Shown one piece after another: positions 36,488-48,959 of a stretch of DNA of 64,000 bases. Under the pieces are notes generated by a model. It saw only the letters and a program-made list of their open reading frames with translations. It did not search any database and was not told where the DNA came from. The first letter of the stretch is position 1, and each line of letters opens with the position of its first letter. A program made the translations under genes and the position numbers. The DNA comes from Amanita rubescens (taxonomy: Eukaryota > Basidiomycota > Agaricomycetes > Agaricales > Amanitaceae), in contig WION01000002.1 of NCBI GenBank assembly GCA_015039365.1, positions 310,001-374,000 of the forward strand, written 5' to 3'.

Positions 36488-37753
36488 ATGTTGGTTAGGA
36501 TGATAGCATCATTGTTCCTTCGCAATTGTACTCTATCCACTGCCCACATCGAATTTCCGAATTTTGCATCTCATAGCAATCAGTGATCCTCTCAAGGAGC
36601 AAATTCAGATAAATGAGAACCCTCATGCCCAAGCACATGGAAAAGAATATTAATGAGCCATTCTATTGCGAGTCCACGAAAAACATCACCACTACAACAA
36701 TAGCGTTTATATATTTATGTAAGTGTCAGGGCACATTTTTTGGCATCTGGGAATTCTGGTCTTCACTGTGACTGTCGCTCGGAATAGGAATACGAGTATT
36801 CGCATTCCCAATACCTCTGAAGTTCTCAATGTTAATTCCTGCTCACTGGGTTCTGAAGCTCGTCGGTTATCCGGCGCGAGTAACCTCGTTTGTGCGATCT
36901 CTGATTTTTCATTACCGCGGCTTGATAATGCTGGTCACTGGATAAAACGGTAATGACGAGATTCTACTGGTCACTGTTATGTCGACGTGGAGTGTAGTTG
37001 CTGGTAGATAGTGGTGAGATCCATCGTCCATAAACGGAAAGAGTGGTGCTTATAAGTTATATCTTTGGCATGCAGTGTCATATTCAGGCACCGTAATACC
37101 GAGATTCGGGCAACACAGAAATTCATTTTCCTTGAAAGTTAATTTCGCTTGAATTTGACTTCTGCGACATCGACTATGGTGCCGCTGGTATCGATTGTAA
37201 ACAGAACGGGTTCCTATCGAGCCCTGTATAGCAGCTGCCAGCAATGACTCGTGTGGCTTGCGCAATGGTGGACAGCAGTGAATCGTGAACCAATTCGAGC
37301 GATGCGGAACAGGACAAGCAACCATGCCCAATCAAGCCTCTTCACGATGTTTGAGTGTTCCCAACAAAATTCTATATTCTATTTTGACAAACAATAGGGA
37401 TAATCGTAGCGTCTTTCTATCCCGATGCTCGGCTACACTTCAGAATCTCTTCTAGCTGAAACCGCCGAGCACCGACTTGCAAGAAGAGAAGTCAGATGTG
37501 GATGGGTGCCACAAGCTCGAACCTTTTTGTTTTCAGTGGTGATGATGTAAAGGGAATACTTCTAAATTGGCCTCCAATCCGTTGGAAGACCTGAACCCCG
37601 ACGCGGGAGAGCGCTGAGATATTTGAATGGTCCGTTACAGCTTGATGTCATTTCGGTTCCTTGACCGAATTTCCCTTCGCTTGCTTCATAAATATTGGCA
37701 AATGAATTAGAGCACTATCTAGGACAATTGTTGTGGGGAATGAGTTAGCGATA
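36488..37753. other. 1.27-kb convergent gap
   Basis: Between the eIF5B stop and the HEM25 stop I see only short open frames on both strands and no recognisable motif, repeat or RNA gene. Confidence 0.4.
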
Positions 37754-39180
37754 TCACCTGGCTTCATCCTGTACAGATCTCGCTCGCAGAAAAAGAAGCA
37801 CACTCTCATATACTGTCCATACGATAGCTGAACTGAGGACTTTCCGGTACATTCGAAGGCTTAAGCCATCAAAGTAGCCAAATATGCCTCTATTCTTCAT
37901 CGAGTGTCACTTCTTGGATATTCGCGAATGATTAAGAGTTGCAACTCACTTGCCATATCGCGCCCACAGTAGAGCTGATCCTGTGATAGCGACTCTCCCG
38001 ACGGACTTGCATTTTAGTCTGTACGTGGTCATAAAAGTCAGATTTAACCGAAAGGCGTGTGGATGTCATCAGACCTTGATGACATCAAATGGGTGCGTTA
38101 GCGTGGTCGCGATCGTTCCGGCCACGGCTGCGGAAAACGCATGGACAGTAGGAGAAGGCTGACTACTCATTGGAGCAATGAACGACGCTGTGACGATAAG
38201 ATTCGTTAAGATTTTAGGATTCTCTTATTACGGCAAGGATTTAAGAATTATAGCCGAGACCGAAACATTGAAATTATGTTGGTGTGGCCACGGGTAGAGA
38301 CGGAGAGAGGACTTACATGTGTCCCGTTTGATCTCCTCGTAGAAGACCAAAAATAAACCTGAGTAGGGCGCGTCACGTAGTGACGATGCAACAAATCCAC
38401 GGAGAATTTCGGAGGGCCCTTGTCGGGCGACGGAAACTAGCGCTTGAGAAAAGGATTTATATGCATACATGTTACTCTGTGCAGCGGCAGTTAATTAGCT
38501 TATTTGCTTATTCTCTGCATAACGGTGAAGAGACCCGGACTAACTTCATAACGTGCTTTGAGAACCGAAAAAGGGTTCAACAGGAACCCAACTGCAACAC
38601 GCGCTGTCGCGCCAGCAATGAGGTTTCCTTGAGTCGTAAGAGTAGGAAGGAGAGTTGTATTGGTTGCCGAAGAGCTTTGTATACCTGCAAAGTAAGGTGA
38701 CTTGGCCATTGATATGCGTAACTGGGTAAGCCCTGTCATATACATCGCAAATCCTGGCACGTTCCTGCCGCCAAGATTTAGTATCATGGAATTAACCAAA
38801 GCCAAGTTTCCATATACCGAGCTAATGACGCTTCCGTACCACGCCAAAGTCCTCGTAGTCCATCTGTACGAAAAACAGTCTTGGTTGTTTGAATTATAGC
38901 GTGACTGTAGGCTATGAAGTTTGAAACGGTAAACGGAACACATTTTAGCCGACCTTGTGCATATTGTGCTCCCTTGTTGTAGTCTGGTCTTCAGGAGATC
39001 GACTACAGAAGAATCGTAAGAGGCAGGTCATCTTCGGGTAAAGAGCGAGATACGAACACGGTTGAAGAAACACGGTCGATGCAAGCCCTGAAAGGCTACC
39101 TGAGGACTGTGAGGTGACATGAGAGACTTGATTTATGGTAAACACAAACCAGAAACCAACTGTTGGCCAACATTGGACAT
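37754..39180 (-). CDS. HEM25: Mitochondrial glycine carrier (SLC25A38/Hem25)
   Basis: Inner-membrane carrier that brings glycine into mitochondria for 5-aminolevulinate and haem synthesis. Spliced from ATG 39180 (MSNVGQQL) it reads SSGSLSGLASTVFLQPFDLLKTRLQQG (first carrier signature), GLRGLWRGTEASLARNVPGFAMYMTGL, GATARVAVGFLLNPFSVLKARYE (second), SQALVSVARQGPSEILRGF, LRDAPYSGLFLVFYEE, then TIATTLTHPFDVIKTKMQVR (third) and GIFGYFDGLSLRMYRKV, with a short tail QDEAR. Three repeats and six membrane helices fit the SLC25 fold. NPFSVLK lacks the usual Asp/Glu, as in family members. Several introns use GTTCGT-like donors. It is divergently paired with SPT4. Confidence 0.93.
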
Positions 39181-39308
39181 AGATAAGAAGGAGGAACACG
39201 GGAGAAGCGAGTACCGCCCGAGCTATGGGCGAAACGAAAACTAGCGCGAGACATGTCACTTCACCAGGCCCGGTTGACGTACGTTTGGCCTCGACGACCA
39301 CCATCACA
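39181..39308. promoter_or_regulatory. Head-to-head spacer HEM25 / SPT4
   Basis: 128 bp between divergent ATG codons. No clear TATA or named site; moderately GC-rich with GACGTACG near the SPT4 start. Confidence 0.45.
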
Positions 39309-39803
39309 ATGAGTAACACTCCAGAACTAGATCGTATCCCTACCAATGCACGCTCAAAAGCTCTTCGTGCTTGTCTACTATGCTCCATCGTCCAAGCTCC
39401 TCAGGAATTTCGCCGAACTGGTTGTCCAAATTGTGAAGAAGTTATGCAGGTACGCTACTATGTATCATCATATGCCGCAAAAAACTGGATGGCTTATTAT
39501 TATCCAACAGTTGAAGGGCAGCACAGAACGCATCACATCTTGTACAACGACTTATTTTGACGGCATGATTACAGTTATCGACCCGGAACGTAGCTGGGTT
39601 GCCCGTTGGCAGCGTACTTGTGCGTATCGTGCACTTGTTTTGCTCCATGTCACTAACCATCGTCCCTTTGAATGAAAATAGCAAAGTATGTTCGAGGCGT
39701 GTATGCTGTCCGTGTCAAAGGGCGCATTCCTGAAGATGTGGAGGCAGAGTTGGAAAGCCGCGGCATCAAGTATCGGCCCCGAGATCAAACGGACCAGGAT
39801 TGA
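39309..39803 (+). CDS. SPT4: Transcription elongation factor Spt4
   Basis: Small zinc-binding partner of Spt5 (DSIF), which keeps Pol I and Pol II processive on chromatin. Exons 39309-39449, 39511-39619 and 39682-39803 give 123 residues. A zinc ribbon of two CxxC pairs is intact (CLLCSIVQAPQEFRRTGCPNC), followed by TSCTTTYFDGMITVIDPERS, WVARWQRTSKYVRGVYAVRV and RIPEDVEAELESRGIKYRPR, all typical of Spt4. Both introns are about 61 nt. Complete. Confidence 0.96.
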
Positions 39804-40077
39804 TTATTTTCGTCATTCTACCTGCCTTCCACGTTACTTAATGTAATTCCTAAAACCCTCCACGTCCAAATCGTGTGTCTACTGATTCCTATCCAAACTT
39901 CGCGTTCTTGATATTCTTACGTCCTGCCGAGAATATTGGCCTCCCAATCACGGGCGCGCCCAGATGGGCTTGAATAGATTTGTGAAATTTCCACCGAAAG
40001 ACCATGACGTCCCAGCGTCAAATATTACACCTCGGAATAGATGTACTTAGATGTGCGATTATTTACCACCATGTAGT

Positions 40078-42930
40078 TCACAAAAGATCATGCAGCACAC
40101 GGTCGTATTGATGTGGCATATGAGCACTATATAAATGGTTAGCAATGGCGTGGAGGGAGGAGCAGTGCACAGACGTAAGCATATCTTTGGCAAAGACAAT
40201 CTGTGAAAAGACTTTCTCCACGTCTGACACCTCAAATAACCTGAGTTTATTTGGCTTCCTATCACTTGTACTTGGTCCTATCGTGGCGCCGTCATTTCGG
40301 TAATGTCGCAAGGAGTTGTTATGTGAAGGATGAAGATCATTCTCCCTTACAGCCCAAAACACTCTTCCGGGAGGGAACATATTAACGTTTTGCATATTAG
40401 CTTCCAGGGTTTTGCGCGTCGCAATGAACTGCAATATATGTTTTGCTGCACGAGTGGCATAAAAAATTATACTCACCCAATCCATATCTTGCCGGTTTCC
40501 GCCGGTAGATTTCCATGCCCTAGCTCGTCTTGTAATGGCCGACCACCCTTCCCCATCCCCGCCTAATCCGCGCGCTTCATTAGTTATTCTACTCCTTACG
40601 CGAGGGCAAGGAGCCTACTCACCATTATTTGTCGCTTCTGCTTCGCAAAGCCACATTGCAGCATTTCGCAGATCTCTCACAGAGCCTAAAGACAGCCTGG
40701 TCACTACATCGTGAGAATAAGCGAAGGACACGACCAGTCTATTTGCAAGCTTGCTCAGACTGGCGTCTGTAATACATCTGAAAGGGTTAAATGAGTCTTT
40801 GCATTTTGCCATTCCGCATCGGACATACGGTGGCGCAAAACAGTATACATATACCCTTCTTCCCACAGGTAGTCCACTTGACGGAACGGTCAGGCAAGTT
40901 CTCGGATCAGCCCACATCTGACGAATTTTCAGGGACAATGAATCTCGTCATACTGGATCTTACTTACTAAGCCGAGGAGTGTAGCAACACCAGCGCCTAG
41001 ACTGTGGCCGCACATGACCAACTCTGTGTGAAGCTTAGCTCTACAGAAATAAATTCAGGTGACAGGCCTTGTGCGACGCACCGAAACCCGGGTTGTGATG
41101 TAGAGCATCTTGCACGGCGAGCTGAACGGGTTTGCCTACGTCACCCATGGCACGGGCCAGTCGGAGCATTCCACTGTGCACATGGTAGGTTGGGGTGTCC
41201 ACTGCTTCTGGCGGCGGTCCCGTTTCTGGAGATTGGTAATTGCCAGGTACAGCAGGAGGTGCATCTTGTGAGACATAAGATGTAGCGGGTTTAAATGGTT
41301 CCGGTTCGCAGGTTAAATCGACTGCTATCTCGTTTAGGGACATGGTACCTGGTATTTTATTGCTTTCAGAGACAGGCGTCTGGTGAAGAAACGAACCTCG
41401 TAACACAAGAACAACTTGGCCCCGATTATAGTCAGTGAGCACCCAGAAACGTGGTATCAGATGCTCGCTTCCAACGACCTTCATTTGTCTTTTCATTTGC
41501 CGCACAAGTAGAACATGATCAAACTTACAGCGGTGGCCTCCATCCTCTCTTGCATCTCCGCTCTGATATTATCTCGTTCGTTTCCCTTCCCTTCTGCTCG
41601 GCCATGATGATCTTCATCTTGTACCCCAATCGACCGTTCAAGAATTTCTTTGTCGTGCTTCCCTAATAGAATATCCCACCATGCGTACGAAGAAACGCGT
41701 TTGTTGTCCTTCCCATTCGCAGCGCTCGATCCATCATTGACATCTACCACATCGTTTGGCATTATTTCTTCACCAGCCGCCTCAGCCTCGGAGGCATCTA
41801 TGGCATGGGTGAGCTGTACTTCCGCTGCAGTTTTTGCCAAGGCTGAGGCCGTCGGCGACGATGCTAAATTTAGAGCATCGGGAGAGATGCCGAAAAAAAG
41901 CAGACTGGCACCACCGTAACCGGCAAGAACAATTTTGGACAAGCGACGTAACGTTGATTTGAGTTCTGCGATGGAGACCCGAGGTTGGGCTGGCTCCGGA
42001 AAAGGGAGTGAGGCTATGAGTGGTTGGGATTTAGTTCGCGATCGGGTATCTTGGTTATAATCGTGTTCTTGGGGTGTAAGCGCTAGTTGCGCTGCCACTT
42101 GTTGGGTACGACGTTCTGTGGTCCTTCTCGTGCCAGGATCTTGGTTCTTCGCCTTGGTATCTGAGTCTATACCACGCTTATGTGTAGGAGCCTTGCCAAT
42201 ATCAGCGGAAATGATCTGCGCGTTCACGGCTCCAGGATATATGACATCTGATGTTACGCGAACACGAGAGTCTCTGTAACCACCGTCAAAACACGGGAAT
42301 TTGAGATCTCGAGTAGGGTAACTCAACCTTCTAAATCTGGCCTTAGATGCTGTCGGGGCGTCGTTGACATCTATTTCTTGCAAATATTTAAACCAGCTCT
42401 CTTCCTGCCACTCTTGAGTGACGCCTTGCAAGGCCACCCAAGCCACAATGGCTCTCGCAACTTGAGTAATACCATACTGACGCGCAGGCCATTCACGTTT
42501 TACCAGTGTAATAAATGAAGCGAGCGAGAAAGAGGCGTCACTGCTTCCAGGAAAAATAACGGAAAGGACGTTGATAGATGAGTGAGCAGCCAAGAGAGAC
42601 GTTGCGGTAATGTACTCGGAGAGGTGTATTGGCGCGAGAGTGATTTGTTCGGCTAGGGTAAAGACAGCAGAGACTGTACTTCCTAAGAGAGGGGTGGTGA
42701 CGGTGCTGCCGCCGAAAAGAGTGGAATCAACGAAAGAAGTAGTTAACCCGACTACGGTGGTCGCAACATTACGGGCTATTGAGAACTTCTCGGGTTAGAA
42801 AGAAATACGCATTGCCTGAGTAACTTACGCCTAGTCTGGTGCCAGATTTAGCGACTGAGAAGCCGATGGACGTCGCAGTGGAAGCGATATCCAAACCTTG
42901 TCTACTGTAGGCATCCCAGCCTCTGGCCAT
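40078..42930 (-). CDS. sn1-specific diacylglycerol lipase-like class 3 lipase
   Basis: Serine lipase of the Lipase_3 / diacylglycerol lipase type. From ATG 42930 (MARGWDAYSRQG) an N-terminal region of about 500 residues includes membrane-prone stretches and a phosphorylation-prone linker. The catalytic part shows IPRFWVLTDYNRGQVVLVLRG, MSLNEIAVDLTCE, HVHSGMLRLARAMG, ALHHNPGFELVMCGHSLGAG (nucleophile elbow GHSLG, near 41000), GRRVYVYCFAPPC, LVVSFAYSHDVVTRLSLG (catalytic Asp region), FPPGRVFWAVRENDLHP, VSDVEKVFSQIVFAKDML and AHMPHQYDRVLHDL (catalytic His region). The C-terminal HMPHQYDRVL is diagnostic for the fungal family. It likely acts on membrane or lipid-droplet diacylglycerol. Its ATG is 70 bp from that of ICP55 on the other strand. 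Confidence 0.9.
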
Positions 42931-43000
42931 TGAGACCAAAACTATGGCCGCATGTGATTAAACCCATCTCTACTCCTGTCCTGGGGTTAGGGTTCCCATT
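42931..43000. promoter_or_regulatory. 70-bp head-to-head spacer, telobox and CATGTGATTAA
   Basis: The whole space between the lipase and ICP55 start codons is 70 bp. It holds CATGTGATTAA (42951-42961), also present in the spacer at 48.96-49.08 kb, and GGGTTAGGGTT (42984-42994), a telomere-repeat-like box ending 6 bp before the ICP55 ATG. Fungal Tbf1/Teb1-type factors bind TTAGGG in promoters; a role here is inference. Confidence 0.5.
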
Positions 43001-45252
43001 ATGTTTTCGGGTCATCACCGTCACGGTCTCTACCGTCGCTGGCTGCCTTTGTCCAGGTCTTTTGCAACGAAATCCAAAATAGAGAAACCCTCAAAATATG
43101 GACAACCATTTTTTCAGTCTCATCCTCACTTGGGTCCTTGTCTTTTACTCTGCTCCTTACTCTCCCTCTACTAACCAGTAATAACCGCAGTACAACCAAA
43201 TGAAGTCACGGCTGGAATACCCGCAGAGGACTATGAATGCCGGCGTCGGAGCCTGATGGAAGCGCTACCTGACGACAGTGTTGTTATCTCCGTCTCGGCA
43301 CCCATCAAATACATGAGCAACAGTCAGTAGCGCGATTCCCCCGTAGGGTATGCATCTAATCCTTCAAATACAATAGATATCTTGTGAGTCGTAAAGTGTA
43401 GGCTCTGGTTTTAAAACTCGAATTTATTGTTTAGCTACAAGTACCGCCAAGCATCAGATTTTTGGTACCTTACTGGCTTCATGGAACCGGACAGTGCTGT
43501 CATCCTAGGTCCGTGATTTTCGTCCAGGTAAATGGTTTGCCAACTGAACTATGCGACAGAGAAAACACCCTCGTTGCCTCGTGGCTACCGTATGACACTC
43601 TTCTGCCCCGGGAAGGATGCAGAAAAGGAAAAATGGGATGGGCCACGGTGCGTGGAGTCTATGAAGGGATGGCGACCTGCTCATTTGGCTGTTTCGACAT
43701 GAAGAACCAGTCTGGAAGACGCAGCATCGATTTTCCGTGCCGATTATGCCAGACTTATCACATCATTTTCCTCGCATCTTAGATCCACCTTACCCAACTT
43801 TTCCAACATTTTTGTCGACACGCCTGAATCTCACCGTCGTGGCCAGGCTACGCGTCGGTCATCCCGCGCGACTTCAAAATCAATATTGAAATATCTATTG
43901 TCCACACAGGATCTTCACGAATCTGATTATGATCATATACTTAGCAATATTACCAGTTGCAAGTGCAAGTCATTATCGAACGAGGTTGCACGTTTGCGCA
44001 TTATTAAAAGTCCGGCAGAACGAGGAGTAATGCGTGCAGCTGCATGCATCAGCGGACGAGCACACGCAAAAGTTCGCATATTTTCTATTTCTCTGATATG
44101 CTTTGCCAAAATCTCATTTTCAGACGATGGGTTTCACCAGGCCCGGCCTGTCTGAAGCCGCTCTTGCTGCTCATTTCGAGTATGCATGTACACTGTCTGG
44201 GGCCCAGCGACTTGCATATGTGCCAGTCGTTGCATCAGGGTAAGGGATATTGTTGTTCCGCTACTCGTATTTAACGCACTCTCAGAGGGAATGCTCTCGT
44301 CATCCATTATACTCAAAATAACCATCTTCTCCGACCTAACGAAATTGTACTAATGGACGCGGGTTGCGAGTATAAGTGCGTCATCTTAACTGCATTATAG
44401 CTTCAACGGTTGAATTTTGATGCAGTGGCTACGCATCTGATATCAGTGAGTGTCACTCATTTGTAGGAGGATCGTTATGCTAACTGTTCACAGCGCGCTC
44501 CTTTCCTGTATCAGGTGTATTCACAGAACCACAGCGTGATCTGTATTCCGCTGTCCTGTCCGTGCAAAAATCCTTAATCAACCTGTGCACTGAACAGGCC
44601 AATATGAGTATGTATGATTTACACAGGCTGTCGTGCGATCGGCTGCGTCAGGAATTAGCGCAAGTTGGATTCAATTCGTTGCGTACTGGGGACTTGGAAC
44701 GTATTTTATACCCACATTTTCTTAGCCATTCAATTGGAATAGGTATGTTGATTTATGCTCTCAACGGACTTGGGCTTCTTATGTGCTGGCCAGATCTACA
44801 CGAAACTAGTAATTTTGATAGAGGTGCCCGGTACGATTTCGCACTGGCTTGGATGGAAAAAATCTTAATGAAGACATGCAGATTGCAGAGCGGAATGGTG
44901 TTAACCATTGAGCCGGGTAAGTCGTTGGTTTCCTGGGTAAAAGTATGTAATACGACTTCTATAGGCATATACGTTCCGCCATTGCCCGACTTTCCGAAGC
45001 ACTTCCATAATATTGGCATACGAATAGAGGTCTGCCCATTTTCCCCCTCAGAGGATATATTAACTTAGCGTGCATGGTTAGGATGAGGTTCTAGTAGGGA
45101 AAGATTATCCAACAGTGTTGACAGACGCGGCACCGAAAGAGGTATTAAATGTCCGAAAGGTTTCCAGTTGACTTCTGACGAAAGGCCTATAGATCTCGGA
45201 CATTGAAGGAGCTTGTCAAAGACCGTTATTAGGTTTAGAAGAACCTTATTGA
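43001..45252 (+). CDS. ICP55: Mitochondrial intermediate-cleaving aminopeptidase (Icp55/XPNPEP3)
   Basis: M24 (Xaa-Pro aminopeptidase) enzyme that removes one residue from mitochondrial precursors after MPP, stabilising them under the N-end rule. The N-terminus is a typical presequence, rich in Arg and Ser with no acidic residue for about 27 residues (MFSGHHRHGLYRRWLPLSRS). Then VTAGIPAEDYECRRRSLMEA, ISVSAPIKYMSN, FYKYRQASDFWYLTGFMEPD, EVARLRIIKSPAERGVM. Metal ligands are all visible: MDAGCEYNGYASDISRSFP (two Asp), HSIGIDLHET (His), MVLTIEPGIYVPP (Glu), IGIRIEDEVLVG (Glu). The last intron is 45142-45192, giving KE-ISDIEGACQ and a stop at 45252. Reading through that intron would stop at 45171. 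Confidence 0.93.
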
Positions 45253-45467
45253 ATATCCTGTGACTGCCTAATTTGGCGACTTGCAGCCCCTAATACCATT
45301 CGTTTACTGCACAGCCACCGGTGACTAAAGTTACCAACGCAGCTCCTATTTGGAGCGCAATCATAAATTGGCAGCCGCCATTGTTCCAGTGCTTTATTCC
45401 TTTCCTTCTTGACCGTGACAGTTTTTCAAATACCACTTCGCCCATACCCCATATCAAATCGCTAGCG

Positions 45468-46938
45468 ATGTATCATCAGCCCCAGGAGCTAGACCGTGAT
45501 CACGACTCTTCCGATCCTTTAAATCCTACTGTCAATTACACCCATTTCCACCCTTCCCCAGAGCAACAAGATCCTCGGATCCCTTTGGGTTTCAAGATAT
45601 ATGGAATAGGCTGCCTAGCGGCGTTTCTTACGTTTCTCTTGCTGTCCGTCATATTTGTTATATTCAAAAAACAGATCAAACGTTTTTGGAACTCTCGGAA
45701 GGAAAATCGAGGACAAAAGAAAGTGAGTATTCAAAGTTATTTGCGTAGATAACTTCTTACCTTTTCAGTTGGGCGATCTTGGAAAACCATCGTCACATAA
45801 GTCACTCGAAAGTGGCGGCGAAGTCAATGGACGACTGGAGAAAAGCAGCTTCTCCGGGGACCACACTGCTCTATGTCCACCTCCCACCTGTACCTCTTCA
45901 TCTTACGAAGGAGAAAGCGCTCACTGGCGTGGGAAGCCCCGTGAAATAGGCAGCTGGGACTCATGCGTCACCATGGTCAATGCCGGGTCCCCACATCTCG
46001 ATCCTTCGTCGTATGCGGCTAATGCTGATGGAGGCATCCCAAGTACTTATTCCCCGATATTTACTTCCAATGCCTACACTCCAACTCCACAAACAACCCT
46101 CATGCCTTCTCGCCTTCCACAGCTGGACCCTCCAGTATCTCCCAAAACCATCCCGGCACCACCGTACTACATTTTCCCTGTCGAGCCAGTCAAGGCTGTG
46201 ACAACTGATGGTGTCCATCGAACAACTCAAGCGGCGCGCCAGACATCTCCACTCAAATCCAACAATTCCGCCGGAGAAGAGAGGTCAGATATTTCTCGGA
46301 ACGAGAGGCAAAATCGATCCTCCACAGCATCCGGAAGGAGTTCGGCATCATCGTCCCGCAAAGGGATTTTGAAGACTTCTCCCACCTACGTCGCTCGAAC
46401 TTCGTCTCAGTCACCGCCCTATCGCCTATTATCATCTGATGGCGACCTAGCCTCTACATTCGCGAAGGAAGGGTTGAATGGTGTCTTTCAATCGTCATCA
46501 TCGGCAAGCCCCTTGAGAGGGTCTATAACTCCTCAGTCAGCTTCTTCGGACGGGGCGTCTATATCGAATTCTGAAAGACGACGAAGGTCTGGTGAGACGA
46601 AGGTATCAGCCCAAGGGAGACTAAACGAAGGATGTTATTCTCCGACGCACTCTAGCGCGCCCGCTTCAGCCATCACTGTTCCTGTTTCTCCTTCATCCAG
46701 TCAGGAGTCACACATTGTCAACTTGGGCCCCGACCGAAACTTAGCCTGTTGTGGATCATCTGGTCCAATAGCGAGAAGGGTTACGATTTCTATTCCTTCA
46801 AGAAGTAGCATCGGATCGAGCTTGAGCGCAAAGTCGGGCGCAGTCGCGTCCTCCAGATCGCATCGTACAAGTGTAACTGCCACACGTGGCGGCGGAACGG
46901 CCCACGAGAGTCGACCTTACCGCCGTGGAGACTGTTGA
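45468..46938 (+). CDS. Single-pass membrane protein with Ser-rich cytosolic tail
   Basis: Not a family I recognise. Exons 45468-45722 and 45769-46938 give 474 residues. The first 45 residues are hydrophilic, then one membrane segment (YGIGCLAAFLTFLLLSVIFV) is followed by a basic stop-transfer sequence (KKQIKRFWNSRK). No signal peptide precedes it, and the positive charges after the segment suggest the C-terminal side faces the cytosol. The remaining ~370 residues are Ser/Pro/Thr-rich and disordered, with many possible phosphorylation sites (SGRSSASSSRKGILKTSPT). I chose MYHQPQELDRDHDS as start because the in-frame extension to 45321 overlaps the likely promoter and would add an unusual hydrophobic leader. 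A plasma-membrane or wall-sensing role is possible but unsupported. Confidence 0.7.
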
Positions 46939-47346
46939 ACATCGTCGTTCACTGGAAGAAGTCGGCGATTACACCTGGCGTAGATGTGTCATAGTTTAGT
47001 CACGCAATGTTCTGAGTTAGTGAATAAAGAGCCATAAAATCATACAGCAGGAGGGTGGCCGCTGAGTGGCTTCAGTTGTCATCCCAGACCCAGACAAAGT
47101 GATTCGTGTGGTAAATCGCGAAGCAGTGACCCCGAGTTATAGGTATCTCCGGTGCTTACGAATGCAAGGGTCCCAATGACTTTGATATGAAGATGTATGA
47201 AGATTGTATTGCATGGGGGTAGAGTACGTGTCAGCTGTATGTGCATATGCGCTGAAGACGCTGGCTACGATCCCATGAAGAGTGACGATGATCAATGACT
47301 TGTTACACAAATGCGTCGTAAACTTGAAGCCCAGAGGAAATCCGTA
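46939..47346. other. Convergent 3' region
   Basis: No gene, repeat or RNA recognised between the membrane-protein stop and the acyl-CoA dehydrogenase stop. Confidence 0.4.
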
Positions 47347-48959
47347 TTACGAGTACTGTTTCTGGATAAACTTCGCAATTGTCTGTAGCTGTATGTTCGA
47401 TGTACCCTCGTAAATTGCTCCCTTGGTATTGCATAAGACTCGATTATTAGATGGTATTTCATTGTGATACGTACAATTTTGGAGTCGCGCCAAAACTTCT
47501 CGATACCTGTCTCCCGGGTGAACCCAACACCGCCCGCCCATTCTATTGCGGAACCAGAAACACGTTGCGCAACGACACTAGCCCAATACTTGGCCATCGC
47601 CGCTTCCTTTGTGAAAGTCTTGCCTTCCTCCTTACGCCTTGCAGCATTATAGGTCAGGAGACGTGCCGTCTCAAGGTCCACGGCAGCTTGGGCAATCTGG
47701 AAAGCCATTCCTTGGAATGTACCCACAGGTTGGCCAAACTGCTGTCGCTGATATGTGTACGGAACTGCCTTGTCAAATGCACCTTGGGCAAGGCCAAGCA
47801 TCTGGGCTGCTATACCGATTCGGCCTTCATTCAAAATCTCAATGGCAATCTACAGGAAATTAGAAAAGTGAAATCAATGTATGAGAGCGTGCCTTGTAGC
47901 CTTTCCCTTCACCACCGATAACGTTTTCTGCAGGTATCTTAACATCGTCAAAGTTCAAAGTGCAGGTAGAGGAGGCTCGAATCCCAAGCTTTTGCTCCTT
48001 CTTCGCAATTTGTATTCCCATGTCCCTGGTTGCAATGAAACAAGTAATGCCCTTGTACCCTTTGCTCGGATCCACCTATTGATGGAGTCAGAATGCTCCA
48101 TACAGACAGCAACTCCGTAATTACGTTGGCAAATATAAGGAAGATGTCCGCTTCCCATGAATTAGTTATCCACATTTTAGAGCCGTTTATTATCCAGTAG
48201 TCGCCATCCTTCTTTGCTCGCGTTTGCAGCGCAAAGGCGTCGGATCCGGAAACAGGCTCCGAAAGGCAAAAGGAACCTAACTGGAATGAATGAGCACCGA
48301 ATGGTAACATGCTAGGACTAAATTGTTAACCTTGGATTCCGCCAACAGCGGCAACCATTTATCTTGCTGTTCTTTCGTGCCATATGTACGCATAACGGTA
48401 TTGACAAGTGTGTTGTGGACATCACACATGACGGAGACAGAAGGATCAACTTTCGCAAGCTCTTCAATAGCGATGATAGCAGAGGTAAAAGATGACTCTG
48501 CGCCCCGGTGTTCTGCACTGGTCTCGATACCCATGAGCTACGAAATGGAATTGGTGTCTAGGCAGCATACTCAAGTCGCGGAACTTACTCCTTGGCTGAA
48601 AAGAGCTTTAATAATTGACGGATCCATCGACTCGTTCTCGTCCATATCTCGGACCTTGGGGGCAACCACGTCGTTAGCGAATCGCTGCACTGTCAACATA
48701 TCTCGTTAAGGTTGCTGTCTAGGAACAACGTAGTCATCTCATACCCGTTTCACGTAACATTTGCTCCTCCTCTGTAAAGGCGTCTAAAGAGTTTAGAACT
48801 GGTGCTTCTGAGCGAACGCATCGCGTAACAGTCAAGGTTCTGGATAGGAGTTGAGGCTTGACCTTGTCTTATTATTCAACAAAGAAGAAGATACCTTGCT
48901 GGTGCGCGACTTGCTTGAATGTAAGAGGGTCTTACTGAGCGAATGACTGACCTAAACAT
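47347..48959 (-). CDS. Short/branched-chain acyl-CoA dehydrogenase
   Basis: FAD-dependent mitochondrial enzyme that introduces the alpha-beta double bond in short or 2-methyl-branched acyl-CoAs (isoleucine or fatty-acid breakdown). The N-terminus ([18 protein letters not shown]) is a presequence. Then [38 protein letters not shown] (FAD/substrate motif), [77 protein letters not shown], and [19 protein letters not shown], with Glu of YEGTS as the catalytic base position typical of the short and short/branched-chain members. Stop at 47347. The first splice junction after the presequence is uncertain because the best-looking donor does not keep phase. It is divergently paired with the BIG1-like gene. 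Confidence 0.92.

Noticed and set aside
45142..45171. ICP55 ending at 45171, or a 33-nt final intron
   Set aside because: A stop there drops the conserved DIEGxC end, and 33 nt is too short for an intron here. The 51-nt intron from 45142 restores the family C-terminus.
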